In this document: positions 18,105 through 28,244 of the stretch, piece by piece | Position numbering within the stretch: the stretch's first letter is position 1 | Layout: the number at the start of each line of letters is the position of its first letter | Program-made: the position numbers and the translations under genes | Assembly: GCA_001310555.1 (NCBI GenBank) | Contig: BAXO01000017.1 | Coordinates: forward strand, 1 to 64,000 | DNA: 64,000 nt | Source of the DNA: Bacillus sp. JCM 19058 | Lineage (GTDB): Bacteria; Bacillota; Bacilli; Bacillales_H; Bacillaceae_D | Direction of reading: 5' to 3' | Notes under the pieces: model-generated | What the model saw: only the letters and a program-made list of their open reading frames with translations | What the model was told of the DNA's origin: nothing | The model's database searches: none

Positions 18105-19858
18105 ATGATTGAGTTACTGGTTACAATGTTAGAGCGTCTTGGCATTATAGTCATGATCGCTTTTATTTTGACTAGATTCCGCTTCTTCCGTGACATGACT
18201 CAAGAGCATATGTCACAAAGCCAACAATATATTGCGATTATTTTTTTTGGTTTATTTGGTATTATCGGTACGTATTCGGGTTTATCATTTGACACGGAAA
18301 CGCGTTATATCGATCGCTGGGCTGTCAGGCTTGAGCCTGAAGAAGCAATTGCCAATTTTAGAGTGATTGGTGCTGTACTGGGCGGGCTGCTCGGTGGCTA
18401 TCGTGTTGGGATCGGTGCAGGGTTAATCGCAGGCATTCATCGTTTTACCTTAGGCGGCTTCACCGCATTTTCCTGTGGCTTTGCCACGATAATTGCCGGC
18501 TTTATTTCTGGAGTATTTTTTTCGTAAAAGTAAGCATATTAAGCTGACAACCGCCTTTCTAGTTGCTTCGATGGCTGAAACATTGCAAATGGCGATTATT
18601 CTCCTGCTTTCAAGACCCTTCGAACAAGCTCTGACACTCGTTGCACATATTGGCGTACCAATGGTCGTCGCCAATGGGCTTGGGTGCGCACTTTTTTTTA
18701 CTTATTATTAAAAATGTCGTCAGTGAGGAAGAAAAAGCAGCGGCAGTTCAAACGCAGAAAACGCTACGCATCGCTGACAGGACGCTCGCCTATCTCAGAA
18801 AAGGACTTCAGCCAGACTCTGCAACGGTTGTCTGCAAGATTTTGCATGACGAAATTCCAGCAAGCGCCGTTGCAATGACGAACAAAACCGAAATTTTGGC
18901 TCACATCGGGGCCGGCAGCGATCATCACCGAACCGCACAGCCGATTCAAACACAAGCGACACGGGATGTTATCCTAACAGGGCAGCTACTCGTTTCAACA
19001 AAGGAGAGTATTCACTGTCAGAAAAAGGATTGTCCTCTCAGTGCAGCTGTCATTGCTCCATTAAAGCAAAGGGAGGAAACGATCGGTACGTTAAAGTTTT
19101 ATTTTCATTCGGAGAAAGAGATCAACAAGCTTGCGATGGAGATGATTTCTGGACTCAGTTCACTGCTAAGCAATCAGTTAGAAATCGCTGAAGCGGATAA
19201 GGCATACCAGCTCGCCAAGGAGGCAGAAATTAACGCGCTTCAAGCACAAATCAGTCCGCATTTTCTCTTTAACTCATTAAATACGATCGCTTCACTCATA
19301 AGGCTTGACCAAATAAAAGCGCGAAGACTCCTACTCGCTCTCTCTCATTTTTTCAGACAAAACCTAACGGCAACGACCGAAAAGATGACTGCGCTAGAAC
19401 AGGAATTAAAGCACGTAAAAGCCTATCTTGATATCGAAGAAGCTCGTTTTATCGACAGGCTGTCGGTGACTTACGATATTGCGTCATGCACTCTTGATGT
19501 CCGCGTCCCTCCCCTCACTTTACAGCCAATTGTCGAAAATGCGATTAAGCATGGAATTAACAACAAAAGGACGCATTGTACAATTGAAATACAGATTAAA
19601 CAGCTGAACGAGGCGGTAGAGGTTTCCGTGACCGATAATGGACAAGGTATTGACGAGGAGCGATTGCATAAGCTAGGAAAAACTACACTGCCATCTAAAT
19701 CCGGGAGCGGTATGGCCTTATACAATGTGAACAGAAGGTTAAGAATGATGTTTGGCGATAAATCCGAGTTGCAAATAAGCAGTAAGCCCGAGCAAGGTAC
19801 AACCGTCAGCTTTACGATCCCACAAACGGAGGAGCTCATTCATGCAAAAAACAATTAA
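18105..19858 (+). CDS. lytS: LytS-type sensor histidine kinase (two frameshifts)
   Basis: About 580 residues: an N-terminal 5TM-LYT membrane domain (LGGLLGGYRVGIGAGLIAG), a GAF-like middle (LHDEIPASAVAMTNK) and a C-terminal kinase. The kinase phosphoacceptor box is ISPHFLFNSLNTI and the ATP site has NAIKHG and DNGQGID. Frame changes fall at T7 near 18518 and T8 near 18692. Start 18105 follows AAGG. It overlaps lytR by 17 bases. LytS-family kinases pair with LytTR regulators; BtsS and B. subtilis LytS respond to pyruvate, and the cstA gene beyond lytR supports that role here. Confidence 0.9.
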
Positions 19859-20573
19859 AACATTAATCGTCGATGATGAACGGTATAATCGAGATGAGCT
19901 TAAGCATTTGCTCCAGTCGTTCTCATCAATTCGTATTATCGGTGAAGCTGATTCGGGTGAATGTGCAGTGATGAAAGCTATCCAGCTTCAGCCGGATCTC
20001 GTCTTTTTGGATATTGAAATGCCAAAAATGAATGGTATGGATACGGCGCAATCATTGACGAAAATAAAGAAAGTGCCTTTGATCGTCTTTGCGACAGCCT
20101 ACCCTCAATTTGCCGCTGAAGCCTTTCGTTATGAGGCGATTGATTATTTATTAAAGCCTTATGATGAAGAGCAGCTGCAGCAAACGGTGGAACGGATCGA
20201 GAAAAGGCTGTTGGCTTCCTTTGAAAGCGCGCAAAGCAAGCCAACTGGAAAGCTCGCTGTTGAAGCAGAGGGGGAAATTCTATACCTTGAGCCTGCTAAT
20301 ATTCTTTATATTTATCGGGATGGGAAACTATCGAAGATCATAACAAAACGAAAAATATATGAGACGAAAACGCCGCTTAAGGAACTCGAATGCCGTTTGA
20401 CTTCCTATTCGTTTTTTCGCATACACAAGAGCTACCTCGTCAACTTAACGTATGTCGCTCGCCTAACGCCTTGGTTCAATGGAGCATATCAGCTCGAATT
20501 AGAAGGAAGTGATGAAATGCTTTCAGTGAGTCGAAATTATATTAAGCCGCTCCGTTCTAAGCTCGAGCTATAG
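19842..20573 (+). CDS. lytR: LytTR-family response regulator
   Basis: 243 residues, intact. Receiver domain: TLIVDDERYNRDEL, phosphoacceptor Asp in LVFLDIEMPKMNG, and conserved Thr and Lys in VFATAYP and YLLKPYD. C-terminal LytTR DNA-binding domain: FFRIHKSYLVNLTYV and LSVSRNYIKPLR. Translation is coupled to lytS. LytTR proteins bind pairs of 9-base direct repeats; such a pair lies at 20597-20626 between this gene and cstA. Confidence 0.93.
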   Translation: MQKTIKTLIVDDERYNRDELKHLLQSFSSIRIIGEADSGECAVMKAIQLQPDLVFLDIEMPKMNGMDTAQSLTKIKKVPLIVFATAYPQFAAEAFRYEAIDYLLKPYDEEQLQQTVERIEKRLLASFESAQSKPTGKLAVEAEGEILYLEPANILYIYRDGKLSKIITKRKIYETKTPLKELECRLTSYSFFRIHKSYLVNLTYVARLTPWFNGAYQLELEGSDEMLSVSRNYIKPLRSKLEL

Positions 20574-20596
20574 AGCTTGACACCGCAATAGAAAGT

Positions 20597-20626
20597 TGCA
20601 TGTTAAGCCTGATGAGCTGCATGTTA
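20597..20626. promoter_or_regulatory. Probable LytR binding site (direct repeat) upstream of cstA
   Basis: TGCATGTTA occurs twice in direct orientation, 20597-20605 and 20618-20626, with a 12-base spacer (21 bases centre to centre). That is the architecture of LytTR sites such as those of AgrA and YpdB. It lies about 60-70 bases upstream of the putative -10 of cstA. Confidence 0.7.
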
Positions 20627-20650
20627 TCCCCCAATATTGACATCTTAATC

Positions 20651-20687
20651 TCAAAGCGCTCTTCCTTTCTACTAAATCCGCTATACT
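20651..20687 (+). promoter_or_regulatory. cstA promoter region with a possible cre site
   Basis: TATACT at 20682-20687 is a good -10; the -35 position is poor, as expected for an activated promoter. TCAAAGCGCTCTTC (20651-20664) shares the AAAGCGCT core of CcpA cre sites but mismatches at the ends, so CcpA control is only a possibility. Confidence 0.4.
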
Positions 20688-20730
20688 TCATGTAAACGTA
20701 TTCATTTTTAACCTTTTAGGAGGAACGCTA

Positions 20731-22184
20731 ATGTATACCTTTCTTGGCGGAATTTTACTATTAATTGTCGGCTACTTTACGTATGGCAAGCTAGTCGAAA
20801 AAATATTTGGTGTAAAGGAAGGAAGAACCACTCCGGCCTATACAAATCAAGATAACGTCGATTACTTACCGATGGGTACGAAGAGGAATTCGTTAATTCA
20901 GCTCTTGAATATTGCTGGCGTTGGACCAATTTTCGGTCCAATCATGGGTGCCTTTATGGGCCTGTCGCCTTCATCTGGATTGTCGTCGGCTGTATTTTCG
21001 CCGGTGCTGTTCACGATTACTTGACTGGAATGATCTCGATTCGCAATGGAGGTGCTCATCTACCAGAGCTAGCCGGAAAGTTTTTAGGCAAAGCGATGAA
21101 GCATGTAGTCAATGCTTTTGCGATTCTGCTTTTATTATTAGTAGGAACTGTCTTTGTTAGTGCACCGGCTGAACTTCTGTTCAACTTATTCGGTGGAAGC
21201 GCACCACTAATCTTAATCGTTGCCGCCATTTTTATTTATTATATTTTGGCTACATTACTTCCGATCGATAAAATTATCGGCCGATTCTATCCGATTTTTG
21301 GAGCTCTTCTATTGATTAGCGCACTTGGAGTTGGCGGCGGTCTCGTTTTAACCGGAGCACCGATTCCGGAGCTTACATTAACCAACCTTCATCCCGAAAA
21401 TATTGCGATATTCCCATTGCTATTTTTAACGATTTCCTGTGGGGCTCTCTCTGGCTTCCATGCAACACAGACCCCGATTATTTCTCGTACGACACAAAAC
21501 GAAAAGCAAGGTCGCAAAATCTTTTACGGAATGATGATCGCAGAAGGTATTATCGCGATGATATGGGCAGCTGCAGCTATGAGTCTATTCAATGGTCCGA
21601 TCGGCTTAAATGAACTGCTTGCTACTGGAGGGACTGCTGGTGTTGTTGCCGAAGCTTCGACGTTAATGCTTGGCGCCGTTATCGGGACAATCGCTGTTCT
21701 TGGGGTCATTATTCTCCCCATCACTTCCGGAGATACGGCGTTTCGGAGTGCCAGAATGATTATCGCTGACTATATTAAGTACCCGCAAAAGAAAGTATTA
21801 AGCCGGCTTTATATCGCATTGCCGATGTTCGTGATTTCTATTTTCTTGACGACTGTTGATTTTACCATTCTTTGGAGATATTTTTCTTGGGCAAACCAGT
21901 CGACAGCTGTGATCGCTCTTTGGGTAGGGGCTATGTATTTATTCGTTGCTAAAAAAAATTACTGGATCGCAATGATACCGGGAATTTTTATGACGATGAC
22001 GACCGCGACCTATATTCTCAATGCACCGATCGGCCTCGGACTTTCGATGACGACCTCCTATATTGTTGGAGCGCTAGTCACAGTTGCCATTACGGTCATT
22101 TTCTATCACGCAGCCAAAGAAGCACGGCTCGCAACCTGCCGCTTGAGGAAGACATTAACGGCTGGGATCACGTCGCATAGCTGA
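20731..22184 (+). CDS. cstA: CstA-family transporter, probable pyruvate/peptide permease (one frameshift)
   Basis: About 485 residues of membrane protein with the CstA signature: GPIFGPIMGA, AGAVHDYLTGMISIRNGG (after correction), SGFHATQTPIISR and ITSGDTAFRSARMI. It is the short form without the long C-terminal extension of E. coli CstA. One G is missing near 20958, after GPIMGAFM. The start follows AGGAGG. A terminator closes the transcript. In E. coli the CstA-family protein BtsT is a pyruvate importer controlled by a LytS/LytTR pair, so the same logic is inferred here. Confidence 0.9.
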
Positions 22185-22202
22185 GCAGAAAAAAAACATT
22201 GT

Positions 22203-22246
22203 CCCCCTTTCATGCAAGCGATGAGCATGCTAAAAGGGGGCTTTTT
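22203..22246 (+). terminator. Rho-independent terminator of cstA
   Basis: CCCCCTTTxATGC / GCATxCTAAAAGGGGG stem followed by CTTTTTCG, starting 19 bases after the stop codon. Confidence 0.85.
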
Positions 22247-22286
22247 CGTATTATCAAGGTCTATCACATTCGAAAACAGGTTTTAA

Positions 22287-22406
22287 GGAGTTCAAGAACT
22301 TCAAGAGCTTGAAATCCAAGCTGAGACACCTCCTGCATTTATTTTGGCATCAACGGGCACTATGACATTCCTGTCGGCACTTTTATTAGAAGACGAGGGC
22401 TATTAG
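22287..22406 (+). pseudogene. Short protein-like remnant, unknown
   Basis: A 39-codon stretch reads VQELQELEIQAETPPAFIL then ASTGTMTFLSALLLEDEG and stops at TAG. It begins just after a stop with no start codon, so it is a fragment or chance. The remaining sequence of 22247-22545 shows no gene. Confidence 0.25.
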
Positions 22407-22545
22407 ATCATTGTCCTTAATCCTTTTATGCCGAGTCAAACGAGAAAAAGCCCACCTCTACCAAATGCCCCTTCCGTTTAATGAATTAGCGATTGGCACT
22501 TAACTTTTCTCCGTAACGCTCAGCCCTTTATCGATCTCAAGCGTA

Positions 22546-22573
22546 AGAAAAGCGCCAAAATCGGCGCTTTTCT
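22546..22573 (-). terminator. Rho-independent terminator of the GH125 gene
   Basis: Perfect 11-base stem agaaaagcgcc / ggcgcttttct directly after the GH125 stop, usable in both directions. Confidence 0.75.
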
Positions 22574-22578
22574 ACTTG

Positions 22579-23888
22579 TTACTTCAGTTGTTCGGAAAGC
22601 GGGCTGCCTTTGACTGCATACCCACATAAGCTAAGAACGAATTCACTGAACATCGAATTGGACCAGGAAAACCAGTCGCGAGTGAATTCCTCAGGCCGAT
22701 CGGCGTCAAAGCCTTCATGCATAAAATTGGTACCACCGTCTGTTCTTTTAAACGTCTCTAAAATCCGCTCTTTTTCTTCCTTATTCGTCGTCGTCATCCC
22801 TTGGATCGCTAATGCAATATGCCAAATGTAGTGGTCTGGCGTATGAGGCTGCCGATTCCCCTTGCTTGTTTACCTTCATAGTAATAAGGGTTGTCTCTAC
22901 TCAAAAGAAAGCTTCTAGTTTGCAAATACGTTTGATCAGAATAATCACACCAGCCAAGGTAAGGGGCCGCCATGAGGCTTGGCACATTGGCATCATCCAT
23001 GAAGTGATACCGTCCGAGTCCGTCCGTTTCATAAGCATACATTTCCCCGTGAATTGGATGATTAAAAACGGCGTATTGTTCGATCCCTTTTTTTATTTCA
23101 GCTGCTAATTCAAGACACTCTTTCTTCCTCTCGTCGTTTTGCAGCACCTGCTCACAAATCTCCGCCGCATACCCTAGTACGACAACGGCAAACATATTCG
23201 CCGGGACGAGGTAGCCGTAAAGGCAAGCATCGTCACTCGGCCTAAAACCGCTCCAAGTCATCCCCGTGTAGCTTGTTTTTGACCCCTTTCCTTGTCGATT
23301 CAGCGTATCGGATTGGCGGACGTTCATTCGCTCAAAGGAATAGGGTGACTTCGTCTCATGATGCTGCTCGACTTTCCATAGCTTTAAAATCGTTTGCAAT
23401 GCTAGTTCAAATGTCTGATCAAAATAGCTTGTTCTACCAGTAGCTTTCCATAGCAAATAACCAAGCTGAATAGGGTAACAAAGGGAGTCAATTTCGTATT
23501 TTCTTTCCCAAACAATTGGTGACATCTCAGTTACATCATCTTGATGACCATGACCATTCTCGCTTTCATTAAAGGCATTTGCATACGGATCAGCTGTAAT
23601 ATAATGAAATTGGCGACGTACAACGCCTTCAATCAAGTCTGCCATTGCCTCGTCCTCTTCAGCAACGATTAAATAAGGACGGACTTGGGCAGCCGAATCA
23701 CGGAGCCACATCGCAGGGATATCACCTGTGATCACGAACGTTGTACCATCTTCTTGCGGCTTTAACGTTGTCGTATATGTATTCGTAAAGCACTGCTCAA
23801 ACATCGTTTGCAGCTTTTGATCATTCGGAAAGTGTTCCTTTACCTTTTCAACCCATTTAGTTAATGATGCTGGAATATTCTTACTCAT
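22579..23888 (-). CDS. Glycoside hydrolase family 125, alpha-mannosidase (one frameshift)
   Basis: About 436 residues, cytoplasmic. GH125 enzymes are metal-independent exo-alpha-1,6-mannosidases. Family segments: FVITGDIPAMWLRDSAAQVRP, YANAFNE, WERKYEIDSLCYPIQLGY, TGMTWSGFRPSDDAC and PSLMAAPYLGW. One C is missing near 22847, where ARGIGSP joins HTPDHYIWHIALAIQGM. The start 23888 follows AAGGG. A sugar isomerase/epimerase lies upstream on the same strand; both may serve mannoside use. Confidence 0.9.
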
Positions 23889-23978
23889 TCGACAACCCTT
23901 CCTGTTTTCCATTTGGCTTTCATCAATTTAAAACCTTGTCCCTCGCCCATGCTAGGAACATGTCCACACCAAAATCGA

Positions 23979-24007
23979 CACCCTTACTTCATTTTGAAGC
24001 AAGGGTG
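23979..24007 (-). terminator. Hairpin after the sugar isomerase gene
   Basis: Stem CACCCTT.CTTC / GAAG.AAGGGTG with a five-base loop, about 290 bases past the isomerase stop; only a weak T stretch follows on the minus strand. The rest of 23889-24297 shows no gene. Confidence 0.5.
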
Positions 24008-24297
24008 CTGTTCTCGGGGAGTAGAATCGTGACTTTGAAGCAGCTTCGTCTATCCTTGTTGAGCGAGTTCCGCTCCCCCTAAAACGTCTTTCCCTTCTAG
24101 CTATACGATTCTTCTTGTTTGAGCCGAGGCTCGTTTTAGCAAGCCGAAATGCGGGCAGTGCGGTTTTTCCTCAATTGATTGACATACCCCATTTGCGCTT
24201 CGCTTCATATCGTAAGGACAGTCAGAAAAGCTTGCCTATTCCTTCCGTCGTCCATCGTATCTTGAACGCTGTAAGCCTATTAATCTAGCAAAAACAA

Positions 24298-25161
24298 TTA
24301 GCCTTCATTCCAAAAACGCTTAACGTTTTCCATCCCGATTCTCGAGCCTTTTTTTGCAATCCTCCATCCCTTCAAATTCGATCGAAATATAACCATCATA
24401 ACCAGATTGCTTCACCTGTTTCACGACTTCTGGAATTGGAATATCTCCGTGCCCAACAATAGCCCCGCGCAAATAACGGCCGAAAGTACTTTGAAACCAG
24501 CCTTCACCGGGAGAGCGATCCGCTTCGCGTACATAGAAATCCTTGAAATGAACCATAGAAGCATATGGAAGGTTATTTTGTACCGAAACGAGAGGGTCCT
24601 CATCAACACAAAGAAAGTTGCCGACATCAAGCGTTGTTTTGAAATTGTCGCGTCCGACAGCTTCAATAACGCGTTGAACCCGCTCTGCTGCCTGCAAGAA
24701 AAAGCCGTGATTTTCTATACTTGTCGTAATTCCATAGCTCTCTGCGTATTCGGCAACTTGTCGACAAGCCTTGACGATCGCTGGAAAGTCAGCTTCAAAT
24801 CGCTTCGCTGAAGTATCTGTTGCTGGCCGCGACGCGATATCATGGCGAAGTAGCTTTGCCCCCAATTGCGCAGCTATATCAACCTGCTTTTTTTTAAGCG
24901 CTCAATTTCTGCATCGACTTCGTCGCCTTCCTTATCGACAATATTCCCTGAAACGGCATAGTTAGAAATGTCAATACCCGTTTGCTCTGCCTTTTCACGA
25001 ATTTGATTAATGAGCTGTGGCTGATTTTCAAGGTCAAAGCCAATGGGGACAATTTCAATATGCTCTCCACCATTTTCCTTTACCCAGCCTATCGCATCCA
25101 AAATGGTAAAGTCATTTTGAAACGCTTGCACCAAACTATAGGAACTTAATCCAATTTTCAT
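24298..25161 (-). CDS. Sugar phosphate isomerase/epimerase, TIM-barrel family (two frameshifts)
   Basis: About 288 residues, AP-endonuclease-2/xylose-isomerase fold: MKIGLSSYSLVQAF, GGEHIEIVPIGFD, metal-binding regions SIENHGFFLQ and TLDVGNFLCVDED, VHFKDFYVR and ISIEFEGMEDCKKG. Frame changes at the run of eight near 24891 and an A7 run near 24351; correction extends the end to RIGMENVKRFWNEG and a TAA at 24298. Start 25161 lies 8 bases after GGAG. Likely acts on a keto-sugar or inosose; which one is unknown. Confidence 0.85.
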
Positions 25162-25598
25162 GCTTACCATCTCCTTCATATGTATTCAATACACAACTTC
25201 AATTCCAGAGCCCAAACGTTCGTTAATCGTGGCTCTCGCTATAGCAAGCTGAAAGATATCGAGAATTAGGCGAGAGTTCGCCCCGCCCTCCCGCTTAACT
25301 GGAAGTGTTTGCGCTTAAAAAAAGTGTGCATACATAACAGCTATGCAAATAAACCTAGACATTCATCTGCCTTGAACCGGGCTTTACTCCCCTTTTACAG
25401 TATTCTTTCTTAAAATAATTGTCAATTATTTCACGGCAACTTCTGAGGATTATTCAACTAAAGTTAATTTTGTTCAAAGCAGAAACAAAATAACTTCGCC
25501 TCAATTACTGTTAAATAGAATAAACTCCGCACTTGACTATAGCCATTTGTCACTCTTGTGCATAGTTTGTAATATCCGTAAGGGAAGGTGGTGTCAAA
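25162..25598. other. Intergenic, no gene seen
   Basis: Divergent region between the isomerase and the YjcZ gene. No RNA motif recognised. A CATAGTTT stretch near 25561 loosely resembles the -10 of late sporulation sigma factors, consistent with the next gene but not proof. Confidence 0.35.
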
Positions 25599-25688
25599 AT
25601 GAGCGGACATGTAGGTGGAACAGGGTTTGCCTTAGTCGTCGTGTTGTTTATTTTGCTTATCATTATTGGTGCTTCCTTTTGCTGCTAA
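25599..25688 (+). CDS. yjcZ: YjcZ-family sporulation peptide
   Basis: 29-residue peptide, too short for usual ORF cut-offs. It starts MSGHVGGTGFALVVVLFIL and ends in GASFCC, the Gly-rich start plus single hydrophobic helix typical of the YjcZ/YosA-like family found in spore-forming Bacillus. The ribosome site AAGGTGG precedes the ATG. It is probably membrane-associated and made during sporulation; its molecular role is unknown. A terminator follows at 25800. Confidence 0.85.
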   Translation: MSGHVGGTGFALVVVLFILLIIIGASFCC

Positions 25689-25799
25689 TGCTACTTATTA
25701 AGTGAAAAATAGCACCTTATTATTTAGAAAAATGATGTACATCCTTTGAAGCATAATCTGGTCAAATCCTGCTGAATAACGTAGGCTAATTTCTGGAAG

Positions 25800-25828
25800 C
25801 GGAAGCAAGCTTGCTTCCGTTTTCTTCC
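25800..25828 (+). terminator. Rho-independent terminator after yjcZ
   Basis: Perfect ten-base palindrome arms CGGAAGCAAG / CTTGCTTCCG, followed by TTTTCTT. Confidence 0.75.
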
Positions 25829-25930
25829 TCTTCCTGTCCCTTCCGATTTCGTGCCCGGCGAAGGCAAAAAGTTCCTTTGCAAAAAAAGGTACTTCGAGAC
25901 GCATGTGAGGATGTTTCACCCTGCTAACGT

Positions 25931-26843
25931 CTACTGCAATAGATCAGTAATCTGGCCATTTTCCGGATTAATGGCGTACCAGCCCCATGTAGCTGTATGC
26001 CCTTCATTCGTTTCAGAATGATCAATAATGACCTCAAAAACCTGATACACCCATTCACCTTCGTCATTGTCATGATCATATTGGACTTTCACGTTTTCAT
26101 GATTAGGAATTTCGGCAAATGCCGCAACCTTTTTTTTCAGCTTCCTCCTTCGAAAGCGCACTGTTTTCTTTATCTGTCGTGTTTTCGGAAGATGATTGAT
26201 TCTCCTTTTCCTGCTTGGTGGCACCTGAGGAAGACGATTGATTTTCCTTTTCTTGCTTAGTAGCACCGCCTGAGGAGGACGATGGCTCGCTCCCCTTTTC
26301 TCCCTTCGGTTGCTGTGCAGCTATCGTTTCTATTAATTGCTCTGATTGGCGAAAGATTTCCTTTATCGCCGGATGGGTAGTATCTGCTGCTCTAAGCTCT
26401 TCGGCAAGGACAAGCGCTTCTTCGTAATGTCCTTCTTCCTCTAAGCTGGCCGCTTCTTCATATTTTTCGGCCAAATCACTGAGCTTTGCTAATAAAACGG
26501 TCGCTTCCTCCACGATCAGCTTAGCCTTCCCTTGAATTAGAATCATCTCTTCGAGCGTAGCTTCGTCTAGCAATAATTGCTCAGCGAATTTTATCGCCAT
26601 TGCGAATTCGCCTTCCTCAAGAGCGTGAAGGCCAGAAATTAACGTCTGAACATTCGTAAGCAGCGCCTGATCCTCCTCATCCTCGGATTCAGCAAACGCT
26701 TCAGTAAGAAATGCTGCCGCCTCTTCATAACGCTCCTCCTGAATGGCAAGCAGGGCATTTTCCTTATTTTCCACATAGACTTTTGAAGTGCATGCTGACA
26801 AAACGAGCATGATGATCATGAATAATATGTATCTCTTTTTCAT
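25931..26843 (-). CDS. Lipoprotein with helical repeats and a Ser-rich linker (one frameshift)
   Basis: About 304 residues. Lipoprotein signal ILFMIIMLVLSAC (Cys 18). Then an acidic, Glu/Ala-rich helical part with TPR-like pairs (EERYEEAAAFLTEAF, EGHYEEALVLAEEL). Next comes a linker with a near-perfect duplication of GATKQEKENQSSS, and a small C-terminal domain VKVQYDHDNDEGEWVYQVFE..TATWGWYAINPENGQITD, resembling the C-terminal domain of several Bacillus lipoproteins. The frame changes at the run of eight at about 26130. It stands alone; function unknown. Confidence 0.75.
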
Positions 26844-27047
26844 TATTTACCCCCCTACTTTCCTATTATAAAATTGGAATCATGTGGTTGGCAATGAGAT
26901 TTTTGCTTAAGGGGCTTCCGACAATGGTCGTTTTTTATTCCTTCGTTGACCCGGCGTTAACGGGCGGATCCACCGGGTCACGCTAACAGTATCGCTTCCG
27001 TTTTTTTTAGTAGTGGTTTAACAGCCCGTCCATTCGGACAAAAATAA

Positions 27048-27072
27048 AAATCAGCCTAAAATTGACTGATTT
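27048..27072 (-). terminator. Terminator of the mrp operon
   Basis: AAATCAG / CTGATTT stem with extended pairing inside, followed on the minus strand by a T-rich tract, seven bases past the mrpG stop. Confidence 0.7.
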
Positions 27073-27078
27073 CCATTG

Positions 27079-27453
27079 TTATTCTTTATTTGGTTCTGCG
27101 TCCTTTTGCTGGAGCACTTCAGCTAAGTCGTCCTGAACGCTTTGCTCGGCTAATTTAACGTTAGAACGTCGGGCTGCCCGGCAAATTAAGTGGCCGCCGA
27201 CAGGTGCTGTTAAAAAGACGAAGCCAATCCCGAGTAAAATCCGGACACTAAATAAACCTTCACCTAGCCAAAAATATAAAAATGTCCCTAGCAATGTACA
27301 CAATACGCCTAATGTTGCGCTTTTCGTGCTGGCGTGTGAGCGTGTGTAAACATCAGGCAGTCGGATAAGTCCGATGGCACTCAGTACACTGAATAAAGCG
27401 CCGGTAAGAATAAGAATGGCACCGATCACTTCACTGATCGCGTTTACGTTCAA
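27079..27453 (-). CDS. mrpG: Mrp Na+/H+ antiporter subunit G
   Basis: Small membrane subunit, about 124 residues, three helices. The MrpG/MnhG signature is IGLIRLPDVYTRSHASTKSATLGV followed by FLTAPVGGHLICRAARR. I place the start at TTG 27453 (NVNAISEVIGAIL) with GGGGTG upstream; this overlaps the 3' end of mrpF. Last gene of the operon. All seven Mrp subunits form one hetero-oligomeric antiporter that expels Na+ and helps pH and salt tolerance. Confidence 0.92.
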   Translation of the reverse strand: MNVNAISEVIGAILILTGALFSVLSAIGLIRLPDVYTRSHASTKSATLGVLCTLLGTFLYFWLGEGLFSVRILLGIGFVFLTAPVGGHLICRAARRSNVKLAEQSVQDDLAEVLQQKDAEPNKE

Positions 27454-27715
27454 TAACAACACCCCTTTCGATAAACTTGGATAAGGCAATTGTACTGACA
27501 AAAGCTAGGATACCGAGCAAAAGCATGATTTCAAGAAAAGCATACGTATCGAAAACAATCGATAAAATCGCCACTGCAGCGACGAGATTGATCCCGATAG
27601 CATCAAGTGCGACGACTCGATCTGGCATGGAGGGACCTTTAATGACGCGAAACAGGCTAAACAGTATTGATAACGCTAATAGAGATAAAGCCAAGAAAAG
27701 CACAAACTGAAACAT
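27431..27715 (-). CDS. mrpF: Mrp Na+/H+ antiporter subunit F
   Basis: 94 residues, three helices. The family core is RVIKGPSMPDRVVALDAIGINLVA, with AFLEIMLLLGILAFVSTIALSKF at the C-terminus. Its ATG overlaps the mrpE stop as TAATG, and it overlaps mrpG downstream, so translation is coupled. Intact. Confidence 0.93.
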   Translation of the reverse strand: MFQFVLFLALSLLALSILFSLFRVIKGPSMPDRVVALDAIGINLVAAVAILSIVFDTYAFLEIMLLLGILAFVSTIALSKFIERGVVIERKRDQ

Positions 27716-28194
27716 TAACGAGTCACCTCCATGATTGCTTTCTCAAATACCGCTTTTGCCTGAAGAACAACATCCCTTGATTCAGGGATATCCATGGCAT
27801 GAACGTAAAAGGTTTTCCCATCAGGGGATACTTCCATGACTACCGAGCCTGGTGTCAATGTAATCAATAAAGCAAGAATCGTAATTTCCCAATCGCTGCT
27901 CAGCTCAGTTTCAAAGGAAAAAAATCCCGGGCGTAATGTTCAATCGCGGCCTCAAGACTTGACGGATGACGAGAATACTCGAAGAAATGAGCTCACGATT
28001 GAAAAAAAATACAGCAGCTTAATGACAGCAATAATTTTTTTCGGATAAAAGTCAGAAGGCATAAAGCCTCTCATCAAATATACAAGAGCTAGCCCGACCA
28101 AGTACCCTGCTGTAAAGGTCAAGGTGCTGAATTCGTCCTGCAAGAACATCCATAGCACTGCGACTAACATATTGATTAGTAATTGAATCGGCAT
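27715..28194 (-). CDS. mrpE: Mrp Na+/H+ antiporter subunit E (two frameshifts)
   Basis: About 159 residues. N-terminal helices MPIQLLINMLVAVLWMFL and FTAGYLVGLALVYLMRG, then the conserved LRPRLNITPGIFSFETEL and LITLTPGSVVMEVSPDG, ending MEVTR. Frame changes at the A8 run (plus strand) near 28002-28009 and A7 near 27918-27924. Start 28194 follows AGAGGTG. MrpE is needed for stability of the Mrp complex. Confidence 0.9.
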
Positions 28195-28244
28195 ATGATT
28201 CACCTCTTTCATTTGAACAAAAGGTCAGGAGACGTTCTCCGGCT

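Noticed and set aside
24407..24811. 134-codon plus-strand frame inside the sugar isomerase gene
   Set aside because: Antisense shadow of a gene with clear TIM-barrel motifs on the other strand.
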